Assembly: GCA_025352065.1 (NCBI GenBank) | Contig: JANXUC010000147.1 | Coordinates: forward strand, 1-47,483 | Reading direction: 5' to 3' | DNA length: 47,483 bases | Source of the DNA: Acidobacteriaceae bacterium | Lineage (GTDB): Bacteria; Acidobacteriota; Terriglobia; Terriglobales; Acidobacteriaceae | In this document: piece by piece, positions 7,872-16,501 of the stretch | Position numbering within the stretch: the stretch's first letter is position 1 | Layout: each line of letters starts with the position of its first letter | Translations under genes and position numbers: made by a program | Notes under the pieces: generated by a model | What the model was told of the DNA's origin: nothing | Databases searched by the model: none | Seen by the model: only the letters and a program-made list of their open reading frames with translations

Positions 7872-9638
7872 GTGAGCAGCTCGTCCCATCTCGATGAGAG
7901 GTCTTTCGAACAGCTGCTGGCTGCGGCGTATGCGCTGCAGCTACAGCAACGTCGACCCGTGCTGGTTCCCTCCAGCGCAAAGGCTGCTGACGTGCTACCC
8001 ACATCTTCGCAACGCAAAACTGTTCAAATGGCCGTAGGCAAGAATGTTGGCGCTCCGATGACGGCACACAGTTCCGGCGTGCTAGCTCGCAAAGGCACAT
8101 CAGCGGAAGTTGACGAAGCCGCACGCTTGGCGGCCATTGCGGAAACGCACACCGCGGTTCATAAGAACAATTTGGGATTGCCACAAGCGTTGCAGTTGAT
8201 CGCCTCTAGTGCTTCCAATATCACGCAGGCTTCCGCCACAGCCATTTGGCTGGTACAAAGCAGCAGTGCGGTGTGCCGGGCCGCAACCGGCACCTACGAG
8301 GATGTCGTGGGGCAGCACCTGGAGATTGCGACGTGTCGCTTGGCAGCCTGCCTGCAGCGAGGCGAAGTGCTCCGAATATGGAACGCTCAAACCGGGACTG
8401 CCGGCAGCGACGAAGCCAAGACCTTAAGGAGCGAGCCTGTCGCCGCGGGTGCTTCCCTGCTTGCTGTTCCAATTCACCGCGAAGGAAGAGTGGAAGGCGT
8501 GCTCGAAGTTGTTTTTCCTCGTTCGCAGCATTTTTCGGACTCCGATCTGCGAACCTGCCAGATATTGGGTGGGCTGGTCAGCGAGGCGATCACTCTGGCG
8601 GCTGGGCAGGAATGGAAACATGTCCTGGATTCGGAACGCACCACGCTATTGCAAGCGTTGGACCTGATCCAGCCACACCTCGCGCGCCTTCTGACCGAAG
8701 CTGAAGCCAGGCAACCTGAGCCCAGGAAAGAGCTGCGACCCGTCTCCGAAAATTCTAGTGGATTGGCACGCTCCAGCAACATGGCAAAGCTCGGGGAGTA
8801 TCTTGTGACACAGCAGACAAGTCAGACCGGCACCGAGAACGCCATCGAAGAGAATCAGGAAGACGCCGACTTCGAGAGGGAGGCATTCGAAACGGGGGCG
8901 CGGGAAAGCGAGGCAGCGGAGCGATCTCCGGAAAGTTGGCGAAGTCACCATCAGCTTTTGCAGGAAGCGCCTCCGAGCACAGTGCGTCGCGCGCCGCGCG
9001 AAGTGCAAACGGCCCTAAATTCCTCGATTGCGTCAGCATCGCCTTCGGCGCCTCCATTCGGTGAAGGGGGAGACCTCGATCCCGCAACCTCCGACGGTAT
9101 CCAATACACGAAGTTGTTAGCGAGGAAAACTGGGAGCCTCGAACACGTTGCCGATGCCCAGCCCGAAATCGTTATCGAGCACAACCTCATCGATGAAGAA
9201 AGCGGTCTCGTCGTCTATCCCGAACCGAAATACTCAGAGCCGGAAAATCTTGCATCCGGAGACTTCCGGACTTCCCTCTTGGAATTTTGGAGGCTACGCT
9301 GGGCCGATGTCTGCTTGGCGGTTTCCGCTGCGATCCTCGCCATCAGTCTGGTTTGGACGTTTTGGCCGCATACCGCCCCTCAAGGCCGATCCGGCGGACA
9401 GCTAGAACTCACACCTTTTGAGCAGTTGCTAATAGCCGTGGGACTGGCCGAAGTACCGCCTCTCGTTACAGTGTATGCGGGATCTCCGAATGCGCAGGTA
9501 TGGGTGGATATGCACACTGCACTCTATTACTGCAGCGGTTCCAGCGAGTACCGCAAAACTGAAAAAGGAAGGTTCCTCGCGCAGCACGACGCTCAGTATC
9601 AGCAGTTTCAACCGGCCTCCGGCCGGGCTTGCGATTAA
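7872..9638 (+). CDS. GAF-like domain membrane protein, putative sensor
   Basis: Encodes 588 residues from a GTG start at 7872; the ribosome site is weak. In order: a low-complexity N-terminus; a GAF-like domain at about residues 103-245 (LPQALQLIASSASNITQAS, LLAVPIHREGRVEGVLEVVF, LRTCQILGGLVSEAI); a long acidic disordered linker at 270-465; one transmembrane segment at about 478-498; and a C-terminal domain with VWVDMHTALYYCSGSSEYRK, a short Tyr/Cys motif I recall from other acidobacterial proteins. There is no kinase, cyclase or output domain, so it probably senses through GAF in the cytoplasm and displays the tail outside, or the reverse. It pairs with the next gene, which has the same linker-membrane-tail plan. 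Function inferred only. Confidence 0.7.
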   Translation: MSSSSHLDERSFEQLLAAAYALQLQQRRPVLVPSSAKAADVLPTSSQRKTVQMAVGKNVGAPMTAHSSGVLARKGTSAEVDEAARLAAIAETHTAVHKNNLGLPQALQLIASSASNITQASATAIWLVQSSSAVCRAATGTYEDVVGQHLEIATCRLAACLQRGEVLRIWNAQTGTAGSDEAKTLRSEPVAAGASLLAVPIHREGRVEGVLEVVFPRSQHFSDSDLRTCQILGGLVSEAITLAAGQEWKHVLDSERTTLLQALDLIQPHLARLLTEAEARQPEPRKELRPVSENSSGLARSSNMAKLGEYLVTQQTSQTGTENAIEENQEDADFEREAFETGARESEAAERSPESWRSHHQLLQEAPPSTVRRAPREVQTALNSSIASASPSAPPFGEGGDLDPATSDGIQYTKLLARKTGSLEHVADAQPEIVIEHNLIDEESGLVVYPEPKYSEPENLASGDFRTSLLEFWRLRWADVCLAVSAAILAISLVWTFWPHTAPQGRSGGQLELTPFEQLLIAVGLAEVPPLVTVYAGSPNAQVWVDMHTALYYCSGSSEYRKTEKGRFLAQHDAQYQQFQPASGRACD

Positions 9639-9745
9639 TCCTCTGGCCCAATTTTACGCAGGATAGCTTTTGACAGACGCCGAGAAATGGCATCGAATTA
9701 AAGGCATCGGATCAAGTTTGGTTCCGCCAAGGGGGGATCACGGCC

Positions 9746-11245
9746 GTGCAGGATACGGGCGAACCACATAAGAATGGGCCAGACACGAAAGCGGAGGAAA
9801 CAGGGCCCCGTTCACACTCTCTTCCCGACCAAAGCCTGAGTCCCGTGCTGAACCCTCTCCTCGCTAACCAACTCGGACGCTGGGCAGAGATTTACTACAC
9901 AACCCCCGCCGAGAATCGCGAGGAGGCCGTTCGACAGTTGCTGCAGGAGTTAGAAGCCGAGGCCCAATCCGGCTCCACTTCCTGGAAATCTGTACAAGCG
10001 GAAAAGGTCGAAGAGGCGGCACCGAAAGATTTCCTCGCGCCGCTGGAAACCCAAACCGCGTTCCCTCCAATGCAAGTACGGGATCACTTCGTGTCAGCAG
10101 CAGCGCCGCTTGCCGGACCGCTGCCAATGGAGATTTCAGAGGCGGAGCACTTGGCGGATTTGTCCGACGCAAACCTGCCAAACCAGAACTTACCAAACTC
10201 GACCTTGTCCGACCCGACCTTGTCCGACCCAGACTTGTCCGACCCAGACTTGTCAGATTTTGACTCTACAGAGTCTTCCGTTGAAGCTCCCGCTGTGCAG
10301 AAACACAAAGAACCCTCGAACACGCCCGCTTCGCAGAAACATCAAGACACTCCCGCCGCATGGCCCGGACTAGAAGCCGTCGAATCGGCTGATGCTTCGT
10401 CGCAGGAAACACCGCAACTCCCGACGATTCCACCCCTCGCGGAAATGCAGGAAGGAGAAATACATGCCGGAGAAGGTGGGTCCGCTAAGAGCGCGCCACC
10501 AGATGAAGCAATCGAGCCTCAGGCTGCCGCGACACATGCCTTGTTCGAGCCCTCACAGGACTTTCAATCCGATTTTTCTACCGCTCAATTTCGCAAATTG
10601 CTTTTGCCCGCTGCGACAACCGTCCAGTGGATCCCACGAATGACAGCGGTAGTAGCCCTGCTGGTCGTTGGTTTTACGGCGATGATTTGGACTCTACGTC
10701 GTGGAACAGAAAGTTCAAGAGCGCTTTCAGGTCATACCGCGACGACCGGTGTGCAGCAAGCGCCGACGCCACCTGCGGTGGAAACGACAGCATCAGGGAA
10801 GGTTTCTTCGCAAGAAGCGCAGGGCGCACCGGGATCCAGTCGGCGTGAACCAGCCCAGCCCACATCCGATCCAATAGGTCCAGCGCCCTCGCAGATAGCA
10901 AGACCGGCGGGCGGAAAAACGGCTATCGAGATATCGGCAGCCGGAAAGCCTGCGACGGAGAAATCGGCGCCCGAACCCACTGACCCCGACCTTGAGGCAG
11001 GCCTGCAGTATCTCCGAGGCAATCCCGCCGAGCGCAACAGCGCTGAAGCGGCTCGTCATCTTTGGAAATCAGTGCGTCGGCAAAATGGCAGGGCGCTCCT
11101 GGAACTCGCCGGACTCTACGCGAAAGGGGACGGAGTTGAGAAGGATTGCGATCAGGCCAAGATTTTGTTGCAGGCGGCTTCCCGCCACAAGGTTTCAAGG
11201 ATCGGAACTGTTTTCAAAACACTCCGTCGAGCTGGATGCGAGTAG
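9746..11245 (+). CDS. Single-pass membrane protein with Sel1-like repeats
   Basis: Encodes 499 residues from GTG 9746, preceded by a purine-rich GGGGGG ribosome site (9731-9736). A Q/E/P/S-rich acidic N-terminal region of about 290 residues includes a pentapeptide-like LSDPD run. One transmembrane segment lies at about 296-316 and a Pro/Ala/Ser linker follows. A C-terminal Sel1/TPR-like segment (LEAGLQYLRGNPAER, HLWKSVRRQNGRALLELAGLYAKGDGVEKDCDQAKILLQAA) ends in GCE. Sel1 repeats are protein-binding scaffolds. The gene follows the GAF-like protein by 107 bases on the same strand and the two share architecture, so they are likely co-expressed and possibly partners. Confidence 0.75.
   Translation: MQDTGEPHKNGPDTKAEETGPRSHSLPDQSLSPVLNPLLANQLGRWAEIYYTTPAENREEAVRQLLQELEAEAQSGSTSWKSVQAEKVEEAAPKDFLAPLETQTAFPPMQVRDHFVSAAAPLAGPLPMEISEAEHLADLSDANLPNQNLPNSTLSDPTLSDPDLSDPDLSDFDSTESSVEAPAVQKHKEPSNTPASQKHQDTPAAWPGLEAVESADASSQETPQLPTIPPLAEMQEGEIHAGEGGSAKSAPPDEAIEPQAAATHALFEPSQDFQSDFSTAQFRKLLLPAATTVQWIPRMTAVVALLVVGFTAMIWTLRRGTESSRALSGHTATTGVQQAPTPPAVETTASGKVSSQEAQGAPGSSRREPAQPTSDPIGPAPSQIARPAGGKTAIEISAAGKPATEKSAPEPTDPDLEAGLQYLRGNPAERNSAEAARHLWKSVRRQNGRALLELAGLYAKGDGVEKDCDQAKILLQAASRHKVSRIGTVFKTLRRAGCE
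10201..10260 (+). repeat. 15-bp tandem coding repeat (LSDPx units)
   Basis: Four units of 15 bases (starting 10201, 10216, 10231, 10246), the first two identical and the last degenerate. They encode LSDPT/LSDPD repeats in the acidic linker of the Sel1-type protein. Confidence 0.85.
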
Positions 11246-11292
11246 TTCCGAGAGCAATTCCCTGCGGTTCGTGGCGAATCTTGGTGGCTAAA

Positions 11293-11793
11293 TCAGTGAA
11301 TCGCAGGGGTGCGACGAGCGCTGGGGCGCGCACTTTCCCACGAAGCGAATTCACTAGGCTTGAGAGAATTCGAAGCGCCGGGCTTCATACCAGAGGGCGA
11401 GCTCAACCCGATTCCAGAGTCCGAGCTTGTCGTAGATAACGCGAAGGTAGTTCTTGACGACGTGCTCAGTGGTTCCGACTTCGCTGGCAACATCGCGGTT
11501 CTTGAGTCCTTGGGCAACGAGTTCAATAATGCGGTATTCCCGTTCGCTGGGAACCCGGTTTCCGTAACGTTCGCCTGCAAGCATAGTTGCCTCCGATAAA
11601 ATAAAGTTGCGAGTTTTACTCGCTTGATTCCCTGTGTAATTCCGAAACGCAAGAACAACCGATTAAAGTGCGCTTTGACTGTGCGGCGCGCCATGTTGAG
11701 TTGACGAGCGATTTCGTCGTTGTCGCAACCCTGCAGCAGCAGGTCTACGATCTGCCTTTCCCGGGGTCCGAGTCGGACCTTGGAATCCTCCAT
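11293..11793 (-). CDS. LuxR/GerE-type HTH protein with run-on C-terminus (first gene of pair B)
   Basis: The ATG at 11793 is preceded by a purine-rich ribosome site (GGAAGG). Residues 8-72 are a GerE domain (LGPRERQIVDLLLQGCDNDEIARQL, then RRTVKAHFNRLFLRFGI) closely resembling the first gene of pair A. In pair A the frame stops 22 bases into the next gene. Here no stop occurs, and the frame continues 95 residues through and past the partner gene as a Ser/Thr/Pro/Arg-rich tail with no family resemblance. The tail is likely dispensable read-through caused by loss of the ancestral stop. The functional part is probably only about 11580-11793. Confidence 0.7.
   Translation of the reverse strand: MEDSKVRLGPRERQIVDLLLQGCDNDEIARQLNMARRTVKAHFNRLFLRFGITQGIKRVKLATLFYRRQLCLQANVTETGFPANGNTALLNSLPKDSRTAMLPAKSEPLSTSSRTTFALSTTSSDSGIGLSSPSGMKPGASNSLKPSEFASWESARPSARRTPAIH
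11354..11584 (-). CDS. LuxR/GerE-type HTH protein (second gene of pair B)
   Basis: Encodes 76 residues, a lone GerE domain: VPSEREYRIIELVAQGLKN then RDVASEVGTTEHVVKNYLRVIYDKLGLWNRVELALW. The pattern VVKN-x-LR then DKLG-x-W-x-R-x-ELAL matches the second gene of pair A. It starts at ATG 11584 inside the preceding gene, at the same CAACTATGC junction seen in pair A. Here it is wholly enclosed by the longer frame of its partner, read in a different frame on the same strand. The HTH conservation argues that this frame, not the overlapping extension, is the coding one. Confidence 0.85.
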   Translation of the reverse strand: MLAGERYGNRVPSEREYRIIELVAQGLKNRDVASEVGTTEHVVKNYLRVIYDKLGLWNRVELALWYEARRFEFSQA

Positions 11794-12202
11794 CTGGCCT
11801 TCCCTTCCTTTTGGCGCGGTTCTGTTACTTGTGCGTTACCTGTTGCAGCCAGACTGCCATTTTGAGACAAAGAATTGCACAGGCGGGTTCTGGAGCCTGT
11901 TTGGGCTTCTCCGTACGAGCCTGTTTAATACGGTAAACTACTGATAATGAAAGAATTATTGCCTTAGACCTAAGGGGGTAACTATGGTACTTTCGTAGGT
12001 AGGTTGAGCCCCGCGGCTTGATCTGGTTTTATCCACAGGTGTGAACTTTCTACGTAGTTTCACTTAGAACAATCTTCCTATTTGCCCAGCAATTCTAGCT
12101 TCCGTAACCAGATTGAGACACAGGCCGGGAGCATCGGAAACACTTCCGCTGCCGCATACTGGAAGCGAGCGCGGCAAAGACCAGAGGGGAAAGGCAGCAA
12201 CC
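11794..12202. other. Intergenic region upstream of the GT2 gene
   Basis: A 409-base divergent region between pair B and the glycosyltransferase. It contains the 8-bp palindrome CTACGTAG (12050-12057) set between GTGAA (12041-12045) and TTCAC (12059-12063), a plausible operator-like inverted repeat, and an A/T-rich segment near 11930-11960. No gene is supported. Confidence 0.4.
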
Positions 12203-12916
12203 ATGAAGTTATCCGTCGTGATGCCGGTATATAACGAGCGCGCCACGCTTCGCGAGGTTGTGGAGAGGGTCCTTGCCGTCCCCATTGACCTTGAACTGCT
12301 TTGCGTTGACGATGGTTCGAAGGACGGGTCCCAGGAAATCCTAACCGAACTGCAACAACAGCATCCGCAGATTCGCGTCTTCCTGCAGCCAAAAAACATG
12401 GGCAAAGGCGCCGCTCTAAGACGAGGGATCCAAGAAGCAATTGGGGACTATGTAATTGTTCAGGATGCCGATCTCGAATATGATCCGGCGGAATATCCGG
12501 TACTGCTGGGACCGCTGGACAACGGGAAGGCGGACGTAGTCTTCGGATCGCGGTTCCTGGGCGGGGGGCCGCACCGCGTGCTGTATTTTTGGCATTCCGT
12601 CGGCAACAGTCTGCTGACTTTACTTTCTAACGTATTGACAGACCTGAACTTAACCGACATGGAGACTTGCTACAAAGTCTTTCGGAGAGAGATTCTGCAG
12701 GCCATCCCGATCAAGGAAGATCGCTTTGGATTTGAGCCGGAAATCACCGTAAAGATCGCGAAACGGCGGCTGCGCATTTACGAAGTTGGTATCAGCTACT
12801 GGGGCCGTACTTACGAAGAAGGCAAGAAAATTGGATGGAAAGACGGGGTTCGGGCAGTCTATTGCCTCCTCAAGTATTCACTCAAAGAATCCCCGATTCC
12901 GACCCGATCCGCCTAG
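12203..12916 (+). CDS. Family 2 glycosyltransferase, DPM1/polyprenyl-phosphate type
   Basis: Encodes 237 residues from ATG 12203 (ribosome site GGGGAAAGG at 12186-12194). An upstream in-frame start at 12113 is rejected because [16 protein letters not shown] is the canonical GT-A opening. The nucleotide-binding VDDGSKDGS, acceptor-site QDADLEYDP, and FGSRFLGG and [10 protein letters not shown] stretches identify the dolichyl/polyprenyl-phosphate sugar synthase-like subfamily of GT2. No membrane segments are present, so it is a soluble or peripheral enzyme probably using a nucleotide sugar and a lipid phosphate. It is isolated between divergent and convergent neighbours but sits on the edge of the polysaccharide region. 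Confidence 0.9.
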   Translation: MKLSVVMPVYNERATLREVVERVLAVPIDLELLCVDDGSKDGSQEILTELQQQHPQIRVFLQPKNMGKGAALRRGIQEAIGDYVIVQDADLEYDPAEYPVLLGPLDNGKADVVFGSRFLGGGPHRVLYFWHSVGNSLLTLLSNVLTDLNLTDMETCYKVFRREILQAIPIKEDRFGFEPEITVKIAKRRLRIYEVGISYWGRTYEEGKKIGWKDGVRAVYCLLKYSLKESPIPTRSA

Positions 12917-12925
12917 TGCAGGAAC

Positions 12926-13330
12926 TCAGTGAACGCGAGGTGTTCCGGTCGCGGAGCCGGAAGAACGACGTGTGGTCATGATGCGCTTAGGCGAGTGGCC
13001 GCTAGCCTTAATCCCACTCAATTTCCCCTTTTTCTCCGTGCCCAGCTTAGGCAGCGCAACTGCTTTTGGCTCTTGCTTCGAACGGGCAGGCGCGACTGAA
13101 CTCTGCGACAAAGGCTGGTGCTCGAGCCGAGTGAGCTCTTCCGTGAGCCCATGCTTGGGAGCGCCGCCCACCGGCATGTCCGAGCTCTTCTTGTGGTGAG
13201 ACATCTGAGAGCTGGGCGATTTCATGGCTCTTGATCGCTTGGCACCACCTGCATGGCTCTGAGCAAGCGCCAAGGGACAGGCTGAGCTGAGCAGAAGGAC
13301 CGCAGTCAAAGTGGTTGGCAGTAATCGCAT
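12926..13330 (-). CDS. Small basic exported protein of unknown function
   Basis: Encodes 134 residues from ATG 13330; a GAGGAG ribosome site lies about 10 bases upstream, favouring it over GTG 13339. The signal peptide is MRLLPTTLTAVLLLSSACPLALA with cleavage before QSH. The mature part is Lys/Ser/Pro/His-rich without clear secondary structure and no family is recognised. It is convergent with the GT2 gene, stop codons 10 bases apart, with no visible terminator between. Confidence 0.6.
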   Translation of the reverse strand: MRLLPTTLTAVLLLSSACPLALAQSHAGGAKRSRAMKSPSSQMSHHKKSSDMPVGGAPKHGLTEELTRLEHQPLSQSSVAPARSKQEPKAVALPKLGTEKKGKLSGIKASGHSPKRIMTTRRSSGSATGTPRVH

Positions 13331-13944
13331 AGAAAGCACTCCTCAGAATTGGTTTTAGTGTAGCGTACTTCCCGGTATCCAATAAGGCACAACCGTGCCA
13401 GACACCGAGCAGGCTGCTCTCCGGGATGCACGGCAGCACGCGGACTAGGGTTCTACCTATCAGCACCCCTGCACAGATGGAACCCAAAACGGACTGGAAA
13501 GTTGCCTCAAAATCCTCTAGACTAAGAAGAATCGGTCTGGTCAGGACGTTTCCGTCAAGAACTGAAGTAGGGAAAGTAACCTTCGAGTCTGCCTCACGTT
13601 AGATTGCCCTCTATAGGGATCAATCACGGTCGAAAAGAAGTGCAACGGAATGCATAGTGGGCTTCGAAAACGAAGGTTACCGAGCCCGCAAATACCATAA
13701 AGCCATTGAATTGATAGAGATAACAAATACTTTGCTTCCAAGGGAACGGTCTTAGAGTTGCAACTTTCGTCACAAAGAACATAACGAATCGATGTAGCAG
13801 CGATGAACGTGTTCCTGCCGCTGAGATGATCTGAGCTAAAACTCCCCCTCGGGTTTGCAAGATGTAGATTCGCTGGTTTCTTCCTTAGTGAAGTCAGCGG
13901 ATGAGTTTCTGGAAATTCTATTCTTAATTGAAGGAGCAACAAGT
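13331..13944. other. Intergenic region upstream of sat/cysC
   Basis: About 614 bases, more A/T-rich than the flanking genes in its 3' half. A minus-strand frame at 13541-13969 (142 codons) has no ribosome site and poor composition and overlaps the Sat start, so it is not accepted. The region probably carries the promoter of the sulfate-activation operon, but I cannot name the elements. Confidence 0.4.
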
Positions 13945-15681
13945 TTGACAAGTCATCTAACCAGCCCACACGGCGGCGAATTGGTGGATCTGATTGCCAC
14001 CCCGGACCGCAAAAAAGAGTTGCAAGCTGCCTCTAAAGATTTCCCATCCTGGGACCTAACCCCGCGCCAGCTCTGCGACTTGGAGCTCCTGATGAACGGA
14101 GGCTTTTCGCCTCTACGTGGCTTTATGAAAAAGGCCGACTACGAGTCAGTCTGTAAGAATATGCGGTTGGCCGACAGTACTTTGTGGCCGATGCCGATCG
14201 CGCTGGATTTGCCGGAAGAATTCGCAGGCAAGCTGGCGGTCGGTGGAAAGCTGGCACTGCGCGATGCCGAAGGCGTCATGCTGGCCGTTCTCAACGTGGA
14301 AGAGATTTACAAGCCGGATCGCACCGCCGAAGCCCAGGACGTATTCGGAACCACGGACAAGAAACATCCGGGCGCGGATTCTGTTATCAACCGGACCAAC
14401 CCGGTTTATGTGGGCGGAAAAATCGAGGGGATGCACGCCCCGGTTCACTACGATTTCCGCGGAATTCGCCTGACGCCGAAAGAGCTGCGGGAAGAGTTTG
14501 CGCGTCTCGGCTGGCGCAAGGTTGTTGCGTTCCAAACGCGTAACCCTATGCACCGCGCTCACGCGGAGCTCAGCATGCGCGCCGCTAAGAACGTTGAGGC
14601 GAACCTCTTGCTCCACCCCGTGGTGGGCATGACCAAGCCGGGCGACGTGGATTACTACACCCGCGTGCGCTGCTACCAGTTGCTGCTGCCGAAGTACACG
14701 CCGGGAACCGTAAAGCTGTCGCTGCTGCCTTTGGCGATGCGCATGGGCGGACCGCGCGAAGCGATGTGGCATGGCTTGATCCGCAAGAACTACGGTTGCA
14801 CACACTTCATCGTGGGTCGCGACCATGCGGGTCCAGGTAACGATTCCGCAGGCAAACCTTTCTACGGCCCCTACGAAGCGCAAGAGCTCTTCGGCAAGCA
14901 CGAGAAGGAAATGGGCATCACCATGGTTCCGTTTAACATGATGGTGTATCTGGAAAAAGAAGGCATCTATGCTCCCGACAATGAAGTTCCAAAGGGCACG
15001 CCGACGCTGAACATCTCCGGCACGGAGTTGCGCGACCGCTTGAATCAGGGCCGCGACCTTCCCGAATGGTTTACCTATCCGGAAGTTGCACGCGAACTGC
15101 GTCGCAGCTATCCGCCTCGCGCCAAGCAGGGCTTCACGGTGTTCTTCACCGGGCTTTCCGGCTCCGGTAAGTCGACCATCGCAAATGCCTTGATGGTAAA
15201 GTTCCTTGAAGCGGGCGGACGTCCAGTCACGATTCTCGACGGAGATCTGGTCCGTAAGAACCTTTCTTCGGAGCTTGGCTTTTCCAAGGAACACCGCGAC
15301 ATCAACATTCGCCGCATCGGCTATGTGGCGTCGGAAATCACCAAGAACGGCGGCATTGCGGTTTGCGCTCCGATCGCTCCTTACGAGGCAACTCGTAAGG
15401 CGGTGAAAGAAATGATCGAACCGGGCGGCGGATTTATTCTGGTGCACGTTGCCACTTCGGTGGAAGTCTGTGAACAACGTGACCGTAAGGGCTTGTACGC
15501 CAAGGCCCGCGCCGGCATCTTGAAGGAATTCACTGGAATTTCGGATCCTTACGAAGTTCCGGAGAAGGCCGACATGACGATTGATACCGGAGCTCTGAGC
15601 GCGGAAGAAGCGGCCCAGGAGATCATTCTCCACCTGGAACGCGAAGGTTACATTGGCGTGAGCGATGAAAAGCAAGGGTAA
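13945..15681 (+). CDS. sat/cysC: Bifunctional sulfate adenylyltransferase / APS kinase
   Basis: Encodes 578 residues from TTG 13945; AAGGAGC at 13931-13937 is well placed and the resulting length fits the bifunctional family, whereas the in-frame start at 13855 would add a non-conserved leader. The ATP sulfurylase domain covers about 1-390 with QTRNPMHRAH (197-206), MRMGGPREAMWH (265-276), GRDHAGPG (291-298) and ISGTELR. The APS kinase domain covers 395-575 with the P-loop GLSGSGKST (403-411) and DGD after the next strand. It converts sulfate to APS and then PAPS in the cytoplasm. It heads a run with a TauE-like permease (33 bases on) and a CysQ-like phosphatase. No APS/PAPS or sulfite reductase is in the window, so supply of PAPS for sulfation is a plausible role. 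Confidence 0.95.
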   Translation: MTSHLTSPHGGELVDLIATPDRKKELQAASKDFPSWDLTPRQLCDLELLMNGGFSPLRGFMKKADYESVCKNMRLADSTLWPMPIALDLPEEFAGKLAVGGKLALRDAEGVMLAVLNVEEIYKPDRTAEAQDVFGTTDKKHPGADSVINRTNPVYVGGKIEGMHAPVHYDFRGIRLTPKELREEFARLGWRKVVAFQTRNPMHRAHAELSMRAAKNVEANLLLHPVVGMTKPGDVDYYTRVRCYQLLLPKYTPGTVKLSLLPLAMRMGGPREAMWHGLIRKNYGCTHFIVGRDHAGPGNDSAGKPFYGPYEAQELFGKHEKEMGITMVPFNMMVYLEKEGIYAPDNEVPKGTPTLNISGTELRDRLNQGRDLPEWFTYPEVARELRRSYPPRAKQGFTVFFTGLSGSGKSTIANALMVKFLEAGGRPVTILDGDLVRKNLSSELGFSKEHRDINIRRIGYVASEITKNGGIAVCAPIAPYEATRKAVKEMIEPGGGFILVHVATSVEVCEQRDRKGLYAKARAGILKEFTGISDPYEVPEKADMTIDTGALSAEEAAQEIILHLEREGYIGVSDEKQG

Positions 15682-15714
15682 CGATCGTACGAGTCATCGA
15701 GAGCGCTTCTAACA

Positions 15715-16479
15715 ATGTTCGAAATGAAGATCCTCGTTGGCTTTTTGGTCGGCACCCTGATTGGCATGACGGGGTTGGGGGGCGGCGTGTTGCTGCTCCC
15801 CATCCTCATCTATGGCCTGCATGTGCCCGCTATGCTGGCGGTTGGCTGCGACGCCCTGTTTAACTTTGTAACAAAAATTGGAACGAGCTGGGTCCATCTC
15901 ACCAAGGGCACGGTTCGCCGTAAGGTTGTCATCGCGCTCGCCTGTGGCAGTATTCCCGGCTCTTATGCCGGGGTTCAGTTCCTCAAGCATCTCCGTACTC
16001 TTTATGGAACGGGCGTGAATACATTCATCGCCCATGCGATTGGCATTCTTCTGATTTGCATTCCCATGCTTCTGCTGCTGCAAGGTCGATTTGAAAAAGA
16101 ACTTGAAGTCCGACAACCGACGTCAAAATCCTTCTTCGGAATGATCATCATCGGCCTGCTGGCCGGGTTCCTGGTAGGCATGACTTCCGTGGGTTCCGGC
16201 AGCATTGTGATGATGCTTCTCTTGTTGTTTTACAGTTATCCAGCACGAGTCATGGTGGGGACGGATATTGTTCATGCGGTTATACTCACCGGATTCACAA
16301 GTCTGCTGCACCTGCAGTTGCACAACATTGATTTCACCCTGGTCGGCGGGCTGCTGATCGGGTCCATCCCCGGCGGACTTTTAGGCGCATATCTCTCAAC
16401 GCGGGTTCCGGTGCTGTGGTTGCGTCGCATTCTTTGTGGCGTGCTCTTGATCACCGGACTACGTATGCTCTGGGCTTAA
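15715..16479 (+). CDS. TauE/SafE-family sulfite/organic-anion permease
   Basis: Encodes 254 residues with about eight membrane segments in two related halves: VGTLIGMTGLGGGVLLLPIL near the N-terminus and LAGFLVGMTSVGSGSIVMML in the second half. These are the inverted-repeat signatures of the TauE/SafE (DUF81) family, whose members move sulfite, sulfonates or related anions. Lying 33 bases after sat/cysC and 22 before the CysQ-like gene, it most likely handles a sulfur oxyanion in the inner membrane. Direction and substrate cannot be told from sequence. Confidence 0.9.
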   Translation: MFEMKILVGFLVGTLIGMTGLGGGVLLLPILIYGLHVPAMLAVGCDALFNFVTKIGTSWVHLTKGTVRRKVVIALACGSIPGSYAGVQFLKHLRTLYGTGVNTFIAHAIGILLICIPMLLLLQGRFEKELEVRQPTSKSFFGMIIIGLLAGFLVGMTSVGSGSIVMMLLLLFYSYPARVMVGTDIVHAVILTGFTSLLHLQLHNIDFTLVGGLLIGSIPGGLLGAYLSTRVPVLWLRRILCGVLLITGLRMLWA

Positions 16480-16501
16480 TTCTGAAATCTAACTCCATCT
16501 T

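Noticed and set aside
13541-13969. Minus-strand 142-codon frame in the region before sat/cysC
   Set aside because: No ribosome site, composition rich in Leu/Ser/Arg without pattern, and overlap with the sat/cysC start region.
14146-15675. Long 509-codon open frame antisense to sat/cysC
   Set aside because: It mirrors the codon bias of a highly conserved enzyme on the plus strand; its translation is His/Arg/Val-rich with no family pattern and no ribosome site.
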